Notes under the pieces: generated by a model | Databases searched by the model: none | What the model was told of the DNA's origin: nothing | The model's input: the letters and a program-made list of their open reading frames with translations, nothing else | From: Litoribrevibacter albus | GTDB lineage: Bacteria > Pseudomonadota > Gammaproteobacteria > Pseudomonadales > Litoribrevibacteraceae | Direction of reading: 5' to 3' | Length of the DNA stretch: 64,000 nt | NCBI RefSeq assembly: GCF_030159995.1 | Contig: NZ_BSNM01000016.1 | Span: forward strand, 558,001 to 622,000 | Made by a program: the position numbers and the translations under genes | Part shown: piece after piece, positions 1-8,237 of the stretch | Layout of the letters: every line of letters begins with the position of its first letter | How positions within the stretch are numbered: the stretch's first letter is position 1

Positions 1-233
1 TTGGTTTCATTGAGTGGCGTTGCTTCTGGTTCTTCAACCACTGTTGGCACATCACTGTTGTGTTCTGTTACCGTATCTTCTGCTGGTAAGGCTGTTGAGG
101 TATCTGCAACCACCGCAGATGAGGAAACTTGCTGGGTTTGAGCAGGTTGTCCATAGTCTTCATTCCACTGGAGAACCAGCATATACGAGACAATGGCTAA
201 ACCCAGAACCAATGCGATTCTTTGAAAATCCAT
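1..233 (-). CDS. yidC: Membrane protein insertase YidC (N-terminal part only, cut by window edge)
   Basis: The reverse strand from an ATG at 233-231 reads MDFQRIALVLGLAIVSYMLV and continues open to the window edge. This is the first membrane segment of YidC, followed by an acidic, Thr/Val-rich periplasmic linker. In Gram-negative bacteria YidC inserts and folds inner-membrane proteins, alone or with SecYEG. Only about 77 codons are visible, so the catalytic five-helix core is outside the window. The identification rests on the typical N-terminus and on its place after rpmH and rnpA. No strong Shine-Dalgarno sequence is visible before the ATG. Confidence 0.88.
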   Translation of the reverse strand, partial: MDFQRIALVLGLAIVSYMLVLQWNEDYGQPAQTQQVSSSAVVADTSTALPAEDTVTEHNSDVPTVVEEPEATPLNET

Positions 234-412
234 AATGTAGGCCAAACTTCTGTTGTCTATGAGTTCGTGAAAGCAGTTGGACACTCTTTAGTAGTTACAA
301 ACAACTTAGTAATACAAACAGTGCAATCGCTTTCGATGAAAAGCGCACATTTTATTCATTTGTCACACGAAGAGCCAGAAATAAGGTAAGAAATCCGGAG
401 ATTGGCTAAAAA

Positions 413-796
413 TTAATCGTGTTTGTCTGATTTCAGCGCTTTCTTGTGTTGCTCTGACAGCTTATGCCAAGCGTAGTTACAGAATTTGGTGATGGCGAGA
501 TTTTCTTTGGTACCTAATCCAGGACGAGCAATAAAGACGATGTCGACGCTAGGTAATTTGTGTTGATTGAGGCGGTAGTTGTCTCGCATAACACGTTTAA
601 TGCGATTTCGATCAACTGCAAGTTTGACTTTCTTTTTGGCGATGACAAAGCCAAGTCGAGGATGAGAGAGAGAATTTGGAGTGGCGATGAAAACGCCGAG
701 GGGACCAGAAACTTTGAACTGAGAGTGGCTAAAGACCTGGTTATAGTCCCTTCCGGTTAAGAGTCTTAACTGTTTGGGATAACTATAACCAGACAT
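413..796 (-). CDS. rnpA: Ribonuclease P protein component
   Basis: This 127-residue basic protein is the protein subunit of RNase P, which removes 5' leaders from pre-tRNAs together with the M1 RNA. The RNR signature of the family is present as VDRNRIKRVMRD at about residues 61-72, and the N-terminus (YPKQLRLLTGRDYNQVF) is typical. It lies 17 bp downstream of rpmH and is expected to be co-transcribed with it. The usual next gene, yidD, is not seen: only 179 bp without a suitable ORF separate rnpA from yidC. Confidence 0.96.
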   Translation of the reverse strand: MSGYSYPKQLRLLTGRDYNQVFSHSQFKVSGPLGVFIATPNSLSHPRLGFVIAKKKVKLAVDRNRIKRVMRDNYRLNQHKLPSVDIVFIARPGLGTKENLAITKFCNYAWHKLSEQHKKALKSDKHD

Positions 797-813
797 GTAA
801 GCAAAAACTGTAA

Positions 814-948
814 TTAAACAGTTAGAGACTTACGACCTTTAGCGCGACGAGCTGCAAGGACTTTACGGCCGTTTGCAGTTGCCATACGTGCACGGAAACC
901 GTGGGTACGCTTACGCTTTAGTACTGATGGTTGAAAAGTTCTTTTCAT
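814..948 (-). CDS. rpmH: 50S ribosomal protein L34
   Basis: The ORF encodes 44 residues, starting [20 protein letters not shown] and ending GRKSLTV, which is the near-invariant sequence and length of bacterial L34. It is a structural protein of the large ribosomal subunit. The start ATG is at 948-946 and the stop TAA at 816-814. It leads the rpmH-rnpA unit on the minus strand. In many gammaproteobacteria rpmH is directly divergent from dnaA; here dnaA starts 7.3 kb away. Confidence 0.97.
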   Translation of the reverse strand: MKRTFQPSVLKRKRTHGFRARMATANGRKVLAARRAKGRKSLTV

Positions 949-1089
949 AGCTAGCTACCTATTTAAGGCAAATTTAATGTATACATTTCAAATTTGAGGG
1001 CGTGAATTCTAGAGAAAACTGAACAAAGAGGCAAGTAGGGATTAAAAAATATTCAATATCTCTGATAAAAAGTCTTCAAAGGCATCGAA

Positions 1090-1533
1090 TCAGGACTGAA
1101 TTAATGCGTAGGTTCCCTCTAGACGACAGCCCGGCCCTTTGTCTGTTTTTACTTCAATTTCAACGGTTAAGCGCGCTTTGCCCTTTTCTTTATACGTCTC
1201 GATAAACTGATTGAACTGAGCTTGGTCCATTTTTGCTTGAGCGACCAAATCGGTTGCTACCGGCTTTTGGTAGACAATGTGCGCTTCTGCAATCACTAGA
1301 TCGCCTTGCGGTAACCACTGATCGCTGACCTGAGTATGGATTAAACTCCAGCCGGTCAGTAACGCCAAGGAAGATAAACTGCCGCCAAATGCGGTACCGT
1401 GCATATTACTGTTATTACTTAACGGGGCTTTCAGGGTAAGTGAGTGCTTACCTATGTCAATCACTTCGACGCCCATTGCCTTGGCAAGAGGAATGTTGTC
1501 GTAAAGGTATTCTTTGATTTTTTCTTTATTCAT
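1090..1533 (-). CDS. Hotdog-fold thioesterase, YiiD C-terminal-domain type
   Basis: The 147-residue protein resembles the putative thioesterase domain found at the C-terminus of YiiD (PF09500 type), here standing alone. A hotdog pattern is visible: MHGTAFGGSLSSLALLTGWS at about residues 44-63, as in the helix and loop of acyl-CoA thioesterases, followed by strands such as VIAEAHIVYQKPV. Members probably hydrolyse acyl-CoA or acyl-ACP thioesters, but the substrate cannot be read from sequence. It is monocistronic on the minus strand and lies about 80 bp beyond the stop of the putative anti-sigma gene. Confidence 0.75.
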   Translation of the reverse strand: MNKEKIKEYLYDNIPLAKAMGVEVIDIGKHSLTLKAPLSNNSNMHGTAFGGSLSSLALLTGWSLIHTQVSDQWLPQGDLVIAEAHIVYQKPVATDLVAQAKMDQAQFNQFIETYKEKGKARLTVEIEVKTDKGPGCRLEGTYALIQS

Positions 1534-1614
1534 GTGTACCTGCCTTTAGTGTGTTGGCAAGTATATCGATAACTGAGGCAATAACGAAATGATGCTGCTC
1601 AGGATATGTAATTT

Positions 1615-2316
1615 TTAATCCGGAGAGGTCACCGTTGCCATCACTATGCCCATTTCAACCCACAGTGTTACTTGATAGCCGTTGAGGTAGTGAGTGATGG
1701 CTTGCTCGCCTTTTTCTATGTCTGGTAAGCCACTGAAGGTTTCCGGACTGTAAGCCGTTTGATACAGGGTGGTGACTTCATCCTGTTGATTTTTATAACG
1801 AATTTGTACCGCATTGAGACTGCCGATGGAGCAATATCGGCCACCGATTAATTGGCCGTTCGGAGTAAAATAATGAGAAAGATACGGACGGAAATCGAGC
1901 ATGGAAAAATACTTTACCAGCTCTTCGAAGCGATCGGTTTTAATTTCCAGCGGTTTCAGTTTTCGATGATTGAAGATGATTTCTTCTGCGATATCACGTA
2001 CCAAATCATTGGTGTTATACACAGAAGCAACTTCGGAAGTGTGTTGTTCAAGGGTTTGTAACTGTTTTTGGTATTGGTATTTCGAGAGCAAATGACCGCT
2101 GACGAAGCCGATAATCAGAGTGCCAAACAAGGCCGCTGCTAACCCAAATGCACGCTTTTTACCCTGATCATCGGAGCGCTGGGAGGACTTATCCACCGGT
2201 TGTTCCGGTTGATAACTGCGCTGGAGATGATTCAAACCTGATCGCTGCTCTTCGCTTAACTGGGTTTGTTGGTAGTGGGCTTTAAGAGCCTCTTTTAGCG
2301 TCTTTTTTTCGGTCAT
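1615..2316 (-). CDS. Putative membrane-bound anti-sigma factor
   Basis: This 233-residue protein has a charged cytoplasmic N-terminus of about 53 residues, one membrane segment (about residues 56-77, AFGLAAALFGTLIIGFVSGH) and a C-terminal domain predicted to be periplasmic. It starts five bases after the stop of an ECF sigma factor gene, so the pair is very probably translationally coupled. That layout is characteristic of a sigma/anti-sigma pair. The N-terminal part lacks the HxxxCxxC zinc motif of ZAS-type anti-sigma factors, so function is inferred from context and topology. The C-terminal domain is not recognised and could be the signal-sensing part. Confidence 0.6.
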   Translation of the reverse strand: MTEKKTLKEALKAHYQQTQLSEEQRSGLNHLQRSYQPEQPVDKSSQRSDDQGKKRAFGLAAALFGTLIIGFVSGHLLSKYQYQKQLQTLEQHTSEVASVYNTNDLVRDIAEEIIFNHRKLKPLEIKTDRFEELVKYFSMLDFRPYLSHYFTPNGQLIGGRYCSIGSLNAVQIRYKNQQDEVTTLYQTAYSPETFSGLPDIEKGEQAITHYLNGYQVTLWVEMGIVMATVTSPD

Positions 2317-2321
2317 GTAAA

Positions 2322-2864
2322 TTATCTGATATTAAACAAACTCGCTTGTGTCGCTGAATTTCTGGCGGCAAATTGATCGGCTTTCTTGCGGATGCGATGC
2401 AGTTTAGAAAGCAATGTGCCTCTTGGCTTTCCGGTCACGTCCGACAGTTCCTGAACGGTGTAGCCTTCAACCGCCCAATAATAAAGTAATTCATTTTCTT
2501 CCGCATTGAGAAGCGCTGTAAAGGCAGACACTTCTTGTTCATTAATTAATATGTCGTCCAGACATAGGGTGTCCATTCCGACCAGGTTATCCACAACTGA
2601 GGTATTTTGCTCTTCATCATTGGAACTCTTGGCATGGGTGACATCTTCGAAGGCAACTTCTTTTTGATGTGCCGACGATTTTAAGTGATCAATAAACGCA
2701 TTCTTTATGGATCGCTTGAGATAGGCCATTACTTCTTGCTTGGGCGAATTCATACGTAGATAGCGCTCCACACAAGTGTAAACCAAATCGTACGCATCAT
2801 CGGTGTTGCGAGTGAGTGAATAAGCGTATTGAAACAGTTTATTCAGTTGTTGTTCATTAAACAT
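2322..2864 (-). CDS. ECF-type RNA polymerase sigma factor
   Basis: At 180 residues this has the length and two-domain layout of ECF sigma factors. Region 2 is visible at about residues 10-65 (LFQYAYSLTRNTDDAYDLVY, then YLKRSIKNAFIDHLK). Region 4, with a helix-turn-helix, lies at about residues 115-165 (ALLNAEENELLYYWAVEGYT, then LSDVTGKPRGTLLSKLHRIR). A purine-rich ribosome-binding site (GGGAGGGG) lies upstream of the ATG. It should direct RNA polymerase to a small regulon and be held inactive by the membrane protein encoded directly downstream. The ECF subgroup and signal are unknown. Confidence 0.85.
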   Translation of the reverse strand: MFNEQQLNKLFQYAYSLTRNTDDAYDLVYTCVERYLRMNSPKQEVMAYLKRSIKNAFIDHLKSSAHQKEVAFEDVTHAKSSNDEEQNTSVVDNLVGMDTLCLDDILINEQEVSAFTALLNAEENELLYYWAVEGYTVQELSDVTGKPRGTLLSKLHRIRKKADQFAARNSATQASLFNIR

Positions 2865-3013
2865 CAGAGATCCCCTCCCAGGTGTCTATGCTTATTTGTC
2901 ATGGTGTTTTTATTAAGCATGTAACTGAGAGTTCGGAGATGTTATTCAGTTCCCTAATGCGTTAGACGAATGACGAAAGGCTTTGATTGCAGCCTGTTAA
3001 GCCTGAGAGGGGA

Positions 3014-3035
3014 TGCCAACCCAAAAGGGTTGGCA
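3014..3035 (-). terminator. Stem-loop after the ast-like cluster
   Basis: A perfect 9-bp stem (TGCCAACCC/GGGTTGGCA) with a four-base loop lies about 12 bp downstream of the astC stop codon on the minus strand. The T-tract is poor, so termination may be factor-assisted. Confidence 0.55.
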
Positions 3036-3046
3036 ACTTAAAAAGA

Positions 3047-4255
3047 TTAGTCTTGTTTGGAGAGGAAACTTGCAATGGCTTTATCTAAGCTCATCAGTCC
3101 TTGCTCGATGTCTTCATCCGGGATGATTAACGACGGGGCCAGACGCATAACGTTAGGGCCTGCAACCAGAACCATCAGGTTTTGCGACAAGGCTTCGGTT
3201 AATAAATCTTTGGCTTTGCCATGATAGGCTTCTTTCAGTTCACAGCCAATCAACAAGCCTGAACCGCGAATATCAGAGAAGATTTTATGGCGCTCATTGA
3301 TTCGATCTAAACCGTCCATGAACTTACGATGCTTGGTTTTGACGTTATCCAACAGCTGACGATCAGAAATAATGTCGACCACAACTTCTGCGACCGCACA
3401 GCCTAATGGGTTACCGCCATAGGTGCTGCCGTGAGTACCGACCACCAAGGATTTGGCGATTTCGGTAGTGGTTAACATCGCGCCAATCGGGAAACCGCCA
3501 CCAATGCCTTTGGCTGTGGTCAGAATGTCAGGAATCACATCGACGTTCTGATAGGCGTATAACTCACCGGTACGACCTGCGCCGGTTTGAATTTCATCAA
3601 AGATCAATAACGCATTGTGCTTATCACACAATTCACGCAAACCTTTTAGGAAATCTTTCGACGCGGATTTAACACCGCCCTCTCCTTGAATCGGTTCGAT
3701 GATCACAGCACAGGTTTTCTCTGAAATCAGAGCTTCCACTGAGGCCAGATCGTTATACACCGCGTGGTCGATATCGCCAGGTAATGGTCCAAAGCCATCC
3801 GAATACTTAGCTTGGCCGCCGGCAGATACAGTAAACAAGGTTCGTCCGTGGAATGAGTTCTCGAACGAAATGATTTGTGTTTTCTCCGGGCCAAAGTGGT
3901 CGTAGGCGTATTTACGCGCCAGCTTTAATGCCGCTTCGTTGGCTTCTGCTCCGGAGTTGGCGAAGAATACTTTTTCTGCAAAGGTTAATTCGGTGAGCTT
4001 TTGGGCTAATCTCAATGCAGGTTGGTTGGTCAAGACATTACTGACGTGCCAAAGATTTTCCGCTTGCTGTTGCAGTCGTTGAACTAACTTAGGATGACAA
4101 TGGCCCAGACACGAGACGGCAATTCCACCGGCTAAGTCAATGTATTCATTGTTGTTTTCGTCCCAGATTCGGCTGCCTTTTCCTCGTACAGGAATGATTG
4201 GAAGCGGAGAATAGTTAGGAACCATGACATCGTCAAATGTCGATCTGTTCGTCAT
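3047..4255 (-). CDS. astC: Succinylornithine/acetylornithine aminotransferase family (AstC/ArgD)
   Basis: This is a 402-residue PLP-dependent class III aminotransferase. Typical signatures are [26 protein letters not shown], the PLP-contacting [13 protein letters not shown] (Asp220) and the Schiff-base lysine Lys249 in [11 protein letters not shown]. Family members transfer the delta-amino group of N2-succinylornithine (arginine catabolism) or N2-acetylornithine (biosynthesis). Its position as the last gene of a cluster with two arginine succinyltransferase subunits and an AstD-like protein favours AstC. Dual ArgD function is possible, as in Pseudomonas AruC. All visible catalytic residues are intact. 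Confidence 0.88.
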   Translation of the reverse strand: MTNRSTFDDVMVPNYSPLPIIPVRGKGSRIWDENNNEYIDLAGGIAVSCLGHCHPKLVQRLQQQAENLWHVSNVLTNQPALRLAQKLTELTFAEKVFFANSGAEANEAALKLARKYAYDHFGPEKTQIISFENSFHGRTLFTVSAGGQAKYSDGFGPLPGDIDHAVYNDLASVEALISEKTCAVIIEPIQGEGGVKSASKDFLKGLRELCDKHNALLIFDEIQTGAGRTGELYAYQNVDVIPDILTTAKGIGGGFPIGAMLTTTEIAKSLVVGTHGSTYGGNPLGCAVAEVVVDIISDRQLLDNVKTKHRKFMDGLDRINERHKIFSDIRGSGLLIGCELKEAYHGKAKDLLTEALSQNLMVLVAGPNVMRLAPSLIIPDEDIEQGLMSLDKAIASFLSKQD

Positions 4256-4337
4256 CTTATACAGACCTCAATAATCAAAACGTTAGTTAATGGATGACTG
4301 TTTGGGAGTGTTGCTTACCGACGGTGAGATCCGGTTT

Positions 4338-5822
4338 TCAGGGAGTATCATTGAGATTGATGCCTGGAATCGGAGAGGATGGAAAAGATACCCCATGTTG
4401 GTACATGGTGGTGGTTGGATACGCACAATAATCGGCTGAGTACCATCCTCCTGGTCGGTGATTACTGCTTAGTCCCACGCCGCCGTAGGGGGCTGCCCCA
4501 CTCACGCCAGTAATCGGTTGGTTCCAGTTAACTACACCCGATTGGATTGTGCAATCAAATTCATCAAATTGCGCTTGATTATCACTAATTAAGCCTGAGG
4601 TCAGGATGTACTTACTTTGGTTAGCAAGTTCAATGGCTTGCTCGAAGTGTTGATAGCGATGAATTTGAAGAATCGGACCAAAGATTTCTTCATCAAAGGG
4701 CTCTTTTAAGGTACTGATATCGAGCAGACCGGGGCTCATAAATGCGCTTTTTTCATCGGCCTGATGAGCACTGAGCAAGACATTGGCACCTTTGGACAGT
4801 AACAGTTGTTGTTGCTTGAGTATCTGTTTGACGGAAGCAAGATTAATGACCGGCCCCATCAACGGCGCAGGTTGTTCGTCATAATGGCCAATCATCAGCA
4901 GGTGACACTGCTCGATTAATTGTTCCACCATCTGATCACCCAATGCCGAATCAGGTAAATAGAGACGCCGGGCATTGGAACAGCGTTGGCCCGATGAGAT
5001 AAAACTGGAATGTAAAATGTGGTAGAGAGCCGCCTTCAGGTTGGAAACATCTCCAATGATCAGCGGGTTGTTGGCGCTCATATTGAGACACACCAGTTTG
5101 TCGGGGGTCATTGCCAGGGTTTGATTTATCTCGATACCTACCGATGTCGTGCCCGTAAAGAGAACGCCGTTTATATCCGGGTGCTGTACCAACGCCTGCC
5201 CTACTTTTTTGTCTCCCTGAAGAAGATTTAAGACACCATCCGGCAGTCCAGTGCTTTGCCACAGTTGTGCTAATAAATCAGAGACTTTCGGCGTTCGTTC
5301 ACTGCCTTTAAATACAATGCAATTGCCCGCCAGTAAGGCTGGAATAATGTAACCGGTGGCAATGGACGCAGGAAAAGAAAATGAGGTGATTACAGCCAAC
5401 GCGCCATGTGGGCGATGTCTCAGTTGTAGATGCCCTCCGGATGTCGCCATGACCCGCTCACCGGTACGTTGAAGATAGGCTTCGAAGGCCAGTTCTGCCT
5501 TGTTTTCAACGGCCTGAACTTCCAGTTGTGCTTCCCAATACGGTCGTCCGGTGTCATGACAGATGGCTTCAATTAAGGCAGATTTGTGTTGTTTTACGGC
5601 TTGTTCGAAACGGTGTAAATAGGTCAGACGATCGGTGATATTTAGTTTACGCCAGGGTTCAAATGCATTGCGGGCAGCCTGTATCGCCTGATCTACCTGG
5701 TTTGTGTTGGCACTGAGTCCTTCCCAAATAATGTTTTGGGAAGCGGGTTCGCGGGAGACGATGGACTCCCCCAAACCTACTTGCCATTGCCCATTGATCA
5801 ATAAATCGTGACAGGCTTTCAT
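4338..5822 (-). CDS. astD: AstD-like aldehyde dehydrogenase with altered catalytic residues
   Basis: This 494-residue protein aligns over its length with succinylglutamate semialdehyde dehydrogenase (AstD), the fourth step of the arginine succinyltransferase pathway. It keeps the nucleophile Cys281 (SSGQRCSNARR), FKGSE, EEIFGP, VNWNQP and NHRPGGWYSADYCAYP. Two residues that are nearly invariant in active aldehyde dehydrogenases are changed. The oxyanion Asn of the usual YNFP is Ser149 (SFSFP), and the general-base Glu of the usual LEMGGNN is Asn247 (LNMSANN). It may therefore be impaired or re-purposed; NAD binding may persist. It lies 7 bp after aruG. Confidence 0.8.
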   Translation of the reverse strand: MKACHDLLINGQWQVGLGESIVSREPASQNIIWEGLSANTNQVDQAIQAARNAFEPWRKLNITDRLTYLHRFEQAVKQHKSALIEAICHDTGRPYWEAQLEVQAVENKAELAFEAYLQRTGERVMATSGGHLQLRHRPHGALAVITSFSFPASIATGYIIPALLAGNCIVFKGSERTPKVSDLLAQLWQSTGLPDGVLNLLQGDKKVGQALVQHPDINGVLFTGTTSVGIEINQTLAMTPDKLVCLNMSANNPLIIGDVSNLKAALYHILHSSFISSGQRCSNARRLYLPDSALGDQMVEQLIEQCHLLMIGHYDEQPAPLMGPVINLASVKQILKQQQLLLSKGANVLLSAHQADEKSAFMSPGLLDISTLKEPFDEEIFGPILQIHRYQHFEQAIELANQSKYILTSGLISDNQAQFDEFDCTIQSGVVNWNQPITGVSGAAPYGGVGLSSNHRPGGWYSADYCAYPTTTMYQHGVSFPSSPIPGINLNDTP

Positions 5823-5829
5823 GGTGCAC

Positions 5830-6870
5830 CTAGGTTAATACATCTGCATCTTTTGCATAGAGACTAGCAACTGTAACAGTCTGCTGCTCAAGTTTGAGCT
5901 GCTCAATAACATCGGATGGGAGGTGAATTTGGTTGTCTTCTATCTGGTAGTTGAACGTGAGTTTGCATCTGAAATTTTCACGCGCTTGATTGCACAGTAA
6001 TAACGGTGGTTGCTCGGAAGGCAAATTCTCTGCTTCCTTGGCAACGGCAGTAAGGTTTTTTGCCTGTTTAATCAATCTCAGATCATCGACGTAGGCTTCC
6101 ACAACCGGGCCGCCATCGAAAATCGCCACATAGTTTTCATAACGTAAGCCCTCTTGTTTAAGCATTTCCAGAGCGGGCTGGGTATTGGGGTGGACTTTGC
6201 CGATACAGTTTCTTGCCGACTCACTCAGTAAGTGGCTGTAGACCGGATATTTAGGCATTAACTCGGCAATGATAGAGCGCTGACCCCGACCGGTGAGGAA
6301 GTCGATGCGTTCAAACTCCATATTGAAAAATTTCTTACCGAGGTCGTCCCAAAATGGCGAATGGCCTTGTTCGTCATTGAAACCACGCATTTCGGCAAAG
6401 AGTTTCTGACCAAACAATTCCCGAAACTGACGAATGAACAGGAATCGACAGCGACTCAACAGCGGTCCGTTTTTATTCGCTCGTGCATCGGGGTGAACCA
6501 ACAGTGAACAGAGTTCGGAATAGCCGATCTGATCGTTGGTAAGAAATAAGGTGGGGGTGTTGGTGTAAATGTCGATGTCCCGACATGCATGCACCATCTG
6601 ACTGACCCGATAAGTGTACCAAGGTTCATCCCAACCGATGGAGGCTTCAATACCACACACTCCGAGCGCACGATCCTGATCATCGGCCAAGACAAAAATA
6701 TAGCTGGCTTGGTGTTGGGGAATCTTTTGTTGAAAGGATTGCACGGCGCGATCAATTTTTTGTGCCAAGAAATCCCGATCCGCCGGAAGACTGTTCATTC
6801 CAACGCCTGCTGCAATGGCCAGATCATAGAGGGCATCTATGTCTTTGTGAGCAATGGGGCGAACGATCAT
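5830..6870 (-). CDS. aruG: Arginine N-succinyltransferase, beta-type subunit (AstA/AruG)
   Basis: The protein belongs to the AstA/AruF/AruG family, which transfers succinyl from succinyl-CoA to the alpha-amino group of arginine or ornithine. I place the start at ATG 6870 (MIVRPIAHKDIDALYDLA), giving 346 residues; longer readings begin inside the upstream gene. Family motifs are visible: FLTNDQIGYSELCSLLVHPD, LFAEMRGFNDEQGHSPFWDD, AELMPKYPVY, IGKVHPNTQPA (about 223-233) and VAIFDGGPVVEA. The start overlaps the aruF stop by four bases (ATGA), indicating coupled translation. This subunit looks fully conserved, unlike its partner. Confidence 0.9.
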   Translation of the reverse strand: MIVRPIAHKDIDALYDLAIAAGVGMNSLPADRDFLAQKIDRAVQSFQQKIPQHQASYIFVLADDQDRALGVCGIEASIGWDEPWYTYRVSQMVHACRDIDIYTNTPTLFLTNDQIGYSELCSLLVHPDARANKNGPLLSRCRFLFIRQFRELFGQKLFAEMRGFNDEQGHSPFWDDLGKKFFNMEFERIDFLTGRGQRSIIAELMPKYPVYSHLLSESARNCIGKVHPNTQPALEMLKQEGLRYENYVAIFDGGPVVEAYVDDLRLIKQAKNLTAVAKEAENLPSEQPPLLLCNQARENFRCKLTFNYQIEDNQIHLPSDVIEQLKLEQQTVTVASLYAKDADVLT

Positions 6871-7928
6871 AGTGCGTCCTCCCCTACGTGTGCTGGAACC
6901 GTACGAATCCATTCTTGTGGAGTAATGTTCAATACGTCGTCAATGGATTCGAGGCTCCATTCGTTTTCAAAATTACTGTAGATAGCCATTGGGTGATGTT
7001 TTTGGGTGTTCATTAGAATACAAGGCTGGGGACTCGGTTGAAGCTGCTCCAGACGAAGGCGTGCATTTTCATTGAAGGTATGACCTGAGTTATTGGTGCA
7101 GATCAAACACGGACCGCCATCGAAAATGTCCAGATGTTGAGAGGGGGAAAAACCTTCTCTCAAGAAAATTTGGTAATAATCCAGTAGATCTTGCTGAGGT
7201 TCTCCCAAGGTCGCCTGGGTGGTGTTGGACAGTAAGTTTTTATACAGCGGATGATTCGGCATCAGTTGTGCAATCAGTGCCTTGTCTTCGATGCTGGCAT
7301 GATAACAGGCTTCTTCCAGAGTCATTTGAAAAAAATGTTGACCCAGATCCCGCCATAACGGGGATTGATCCCGCTCGTCTTTAAAGCCCGGAAATTCAAT
7401 TAATAACGATGGGCAAAACAGTTCGGTATGTTCTGCCATATATAGCAGCGCCCCTTGCACCAACAAGCTAATGGCTTTGCTGTTTCTGTGTTCTGATGCA
7501 ATGGTCATCGCGTGCAGCTGTGATAAGCCGGCCAACTCGTGCGATTGATACAACACCGGAATGTCTTGTTTAACTTTCAAGCGATAACTGGCGTTGATCA
7601 GTGTTTCTTGGCGATAGCTGTAAAACGGTTCTTTTTGGCCGGTGTAAGGTTCAATGGCAATGGTGCCAATCACGGACGGTGTTTGATCCGGATGGTTTGT
7701 GTAGCACAGTACCCATAAATAGTTGGACGCAAGTTCTTCTTTTCGAAGGCTTTGAATCGATGATGAGGCGCTGTTGTGAGGTTGTCTGAAGGCTTCTTCG
7801 CTCTGTTGAATCATTAAACGAAGGTGATGCGCTTCTTTGGGTAAACTGGCCTGTCGCTTACCTTGATTACAGGCCAACACCAGGATGGCGTCTAAATCCG
7901 ATTGTTTCGCAGGTCTAAGAGAATACAT
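6867..7928 (-). CDS. aruF: Arginine N-succinyltransferase, divergent alpha-type subunit (AruF-like)
   Basis: This 353-residue paralogue of the neighbouring AruG keeps the family frame: MYSLRPAKQSDLDAILVLAC, SQLHAMTIASEHRN, IEFPGFKDERDQSPLWRDLG, AQLMPNHPLY and HLDIFDGGPCL. The conserved VHP segment seen in AruG (IGKVHPNTQPA) is replaced here by LGEPQQDLL, so the histidine is missing. In Pseudomonas-type systems AruF and AruG form a heteromeric enzyme. This copy may be a structural or regulatory subunit. It is the promoter-proximal gene of the aruF-aruG-astD-astC unit; astB and astE are not in the window. Confidence 0.82.
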   Translation of the reverse strand: MYSLRPAKQSDLDAILVLACNQGKRQASLPKEAHHLRLMIQQSEEAFRQPHNSASSSIQSLRKEELASNYLWVLCYTNHPDQTPSVIGTIAIEPYTGQKEPFYSYRQETLINASYRLKVKQDIPVLYQSHELAGLSQLHAMTIASEHRNSKAISLLVQGALLYMAEHTELFCPSLLIEFPGFKDERDQSPLWRDLGQHFFQMTLEEACYHASIEDKALIAQLMPNHPLYKNLLSNTTQATLGEPQQDLLDYYQIFLREGFSPSQHLDIFDGGPCLICTNNSGHTFNENARLRLEQLQPSPQPCILMNTQKHHPMAIYSNFENEWSLESIDDVLNITPQEWIRTVPAHVGEDAL

Positions 7929-8035
7929 CTATCAGTCTCTATGTCTGTTTGTCTTGTGAATATAGAGTGTAGTTCAGATGAGTGGTCATACGAAAGGCTT
8001 GACTGGAATTCTGTTTATATGTTTGTTGGTAATCT

Positions 8036-8153
8036 TGTGGATAACATATGGATAACATGTTCTTAATAAGTTGCTAACTATGATAACTGTATGAAAAATA
8101 ATAATAAAATATTTATATTGTAGTTTTTCGTAATGAAAAATAATTGTGGATAT
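8036..8153. other. Candidate replication origin / dnaA promoter region with DnaA boxes
   Basis: The region upstream of dnaA holds a perfect DnaA box on the minus strand (TGTGGATAA, 8036-8044), a one-mismatch box 11 bp away (TATGGATAA, 8047-8055) and another one-mismatch box (TGTGGATAT, 8145-8153). Between them lies a very AT-rich stretch (about 8088-8145) that could unwind. In pseudomonads oriC lies next to dnaA, so this is the best oriC candidate in the window. The dnaA-dnaN gap shows no comparable boxes. The boxes may also, or only, mediate dnaA autoregulation. Confidence 0.6.
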
Positions 8154-8237
8154 CCGTGTTGGTAGAGCGGATTTTTGTTGTCTCTGGGCTATAGTTTTAG
8201 GTACAATTTCGCGGCTGTATTGATCCTGGAGTTTGTT

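Noticed and set aside
234-412. Degenerate yidD remnant on the minus strand
   Set aside because: A weak resemblance could be read in one frame, but stops interrupt it and the cysteine motif is missing.
7955-7980. ArgR-type operator upstream of aruF
   Set aside because: A TGTGAATATAGA half-site is present, but no convincing second half with correct spacing was found.
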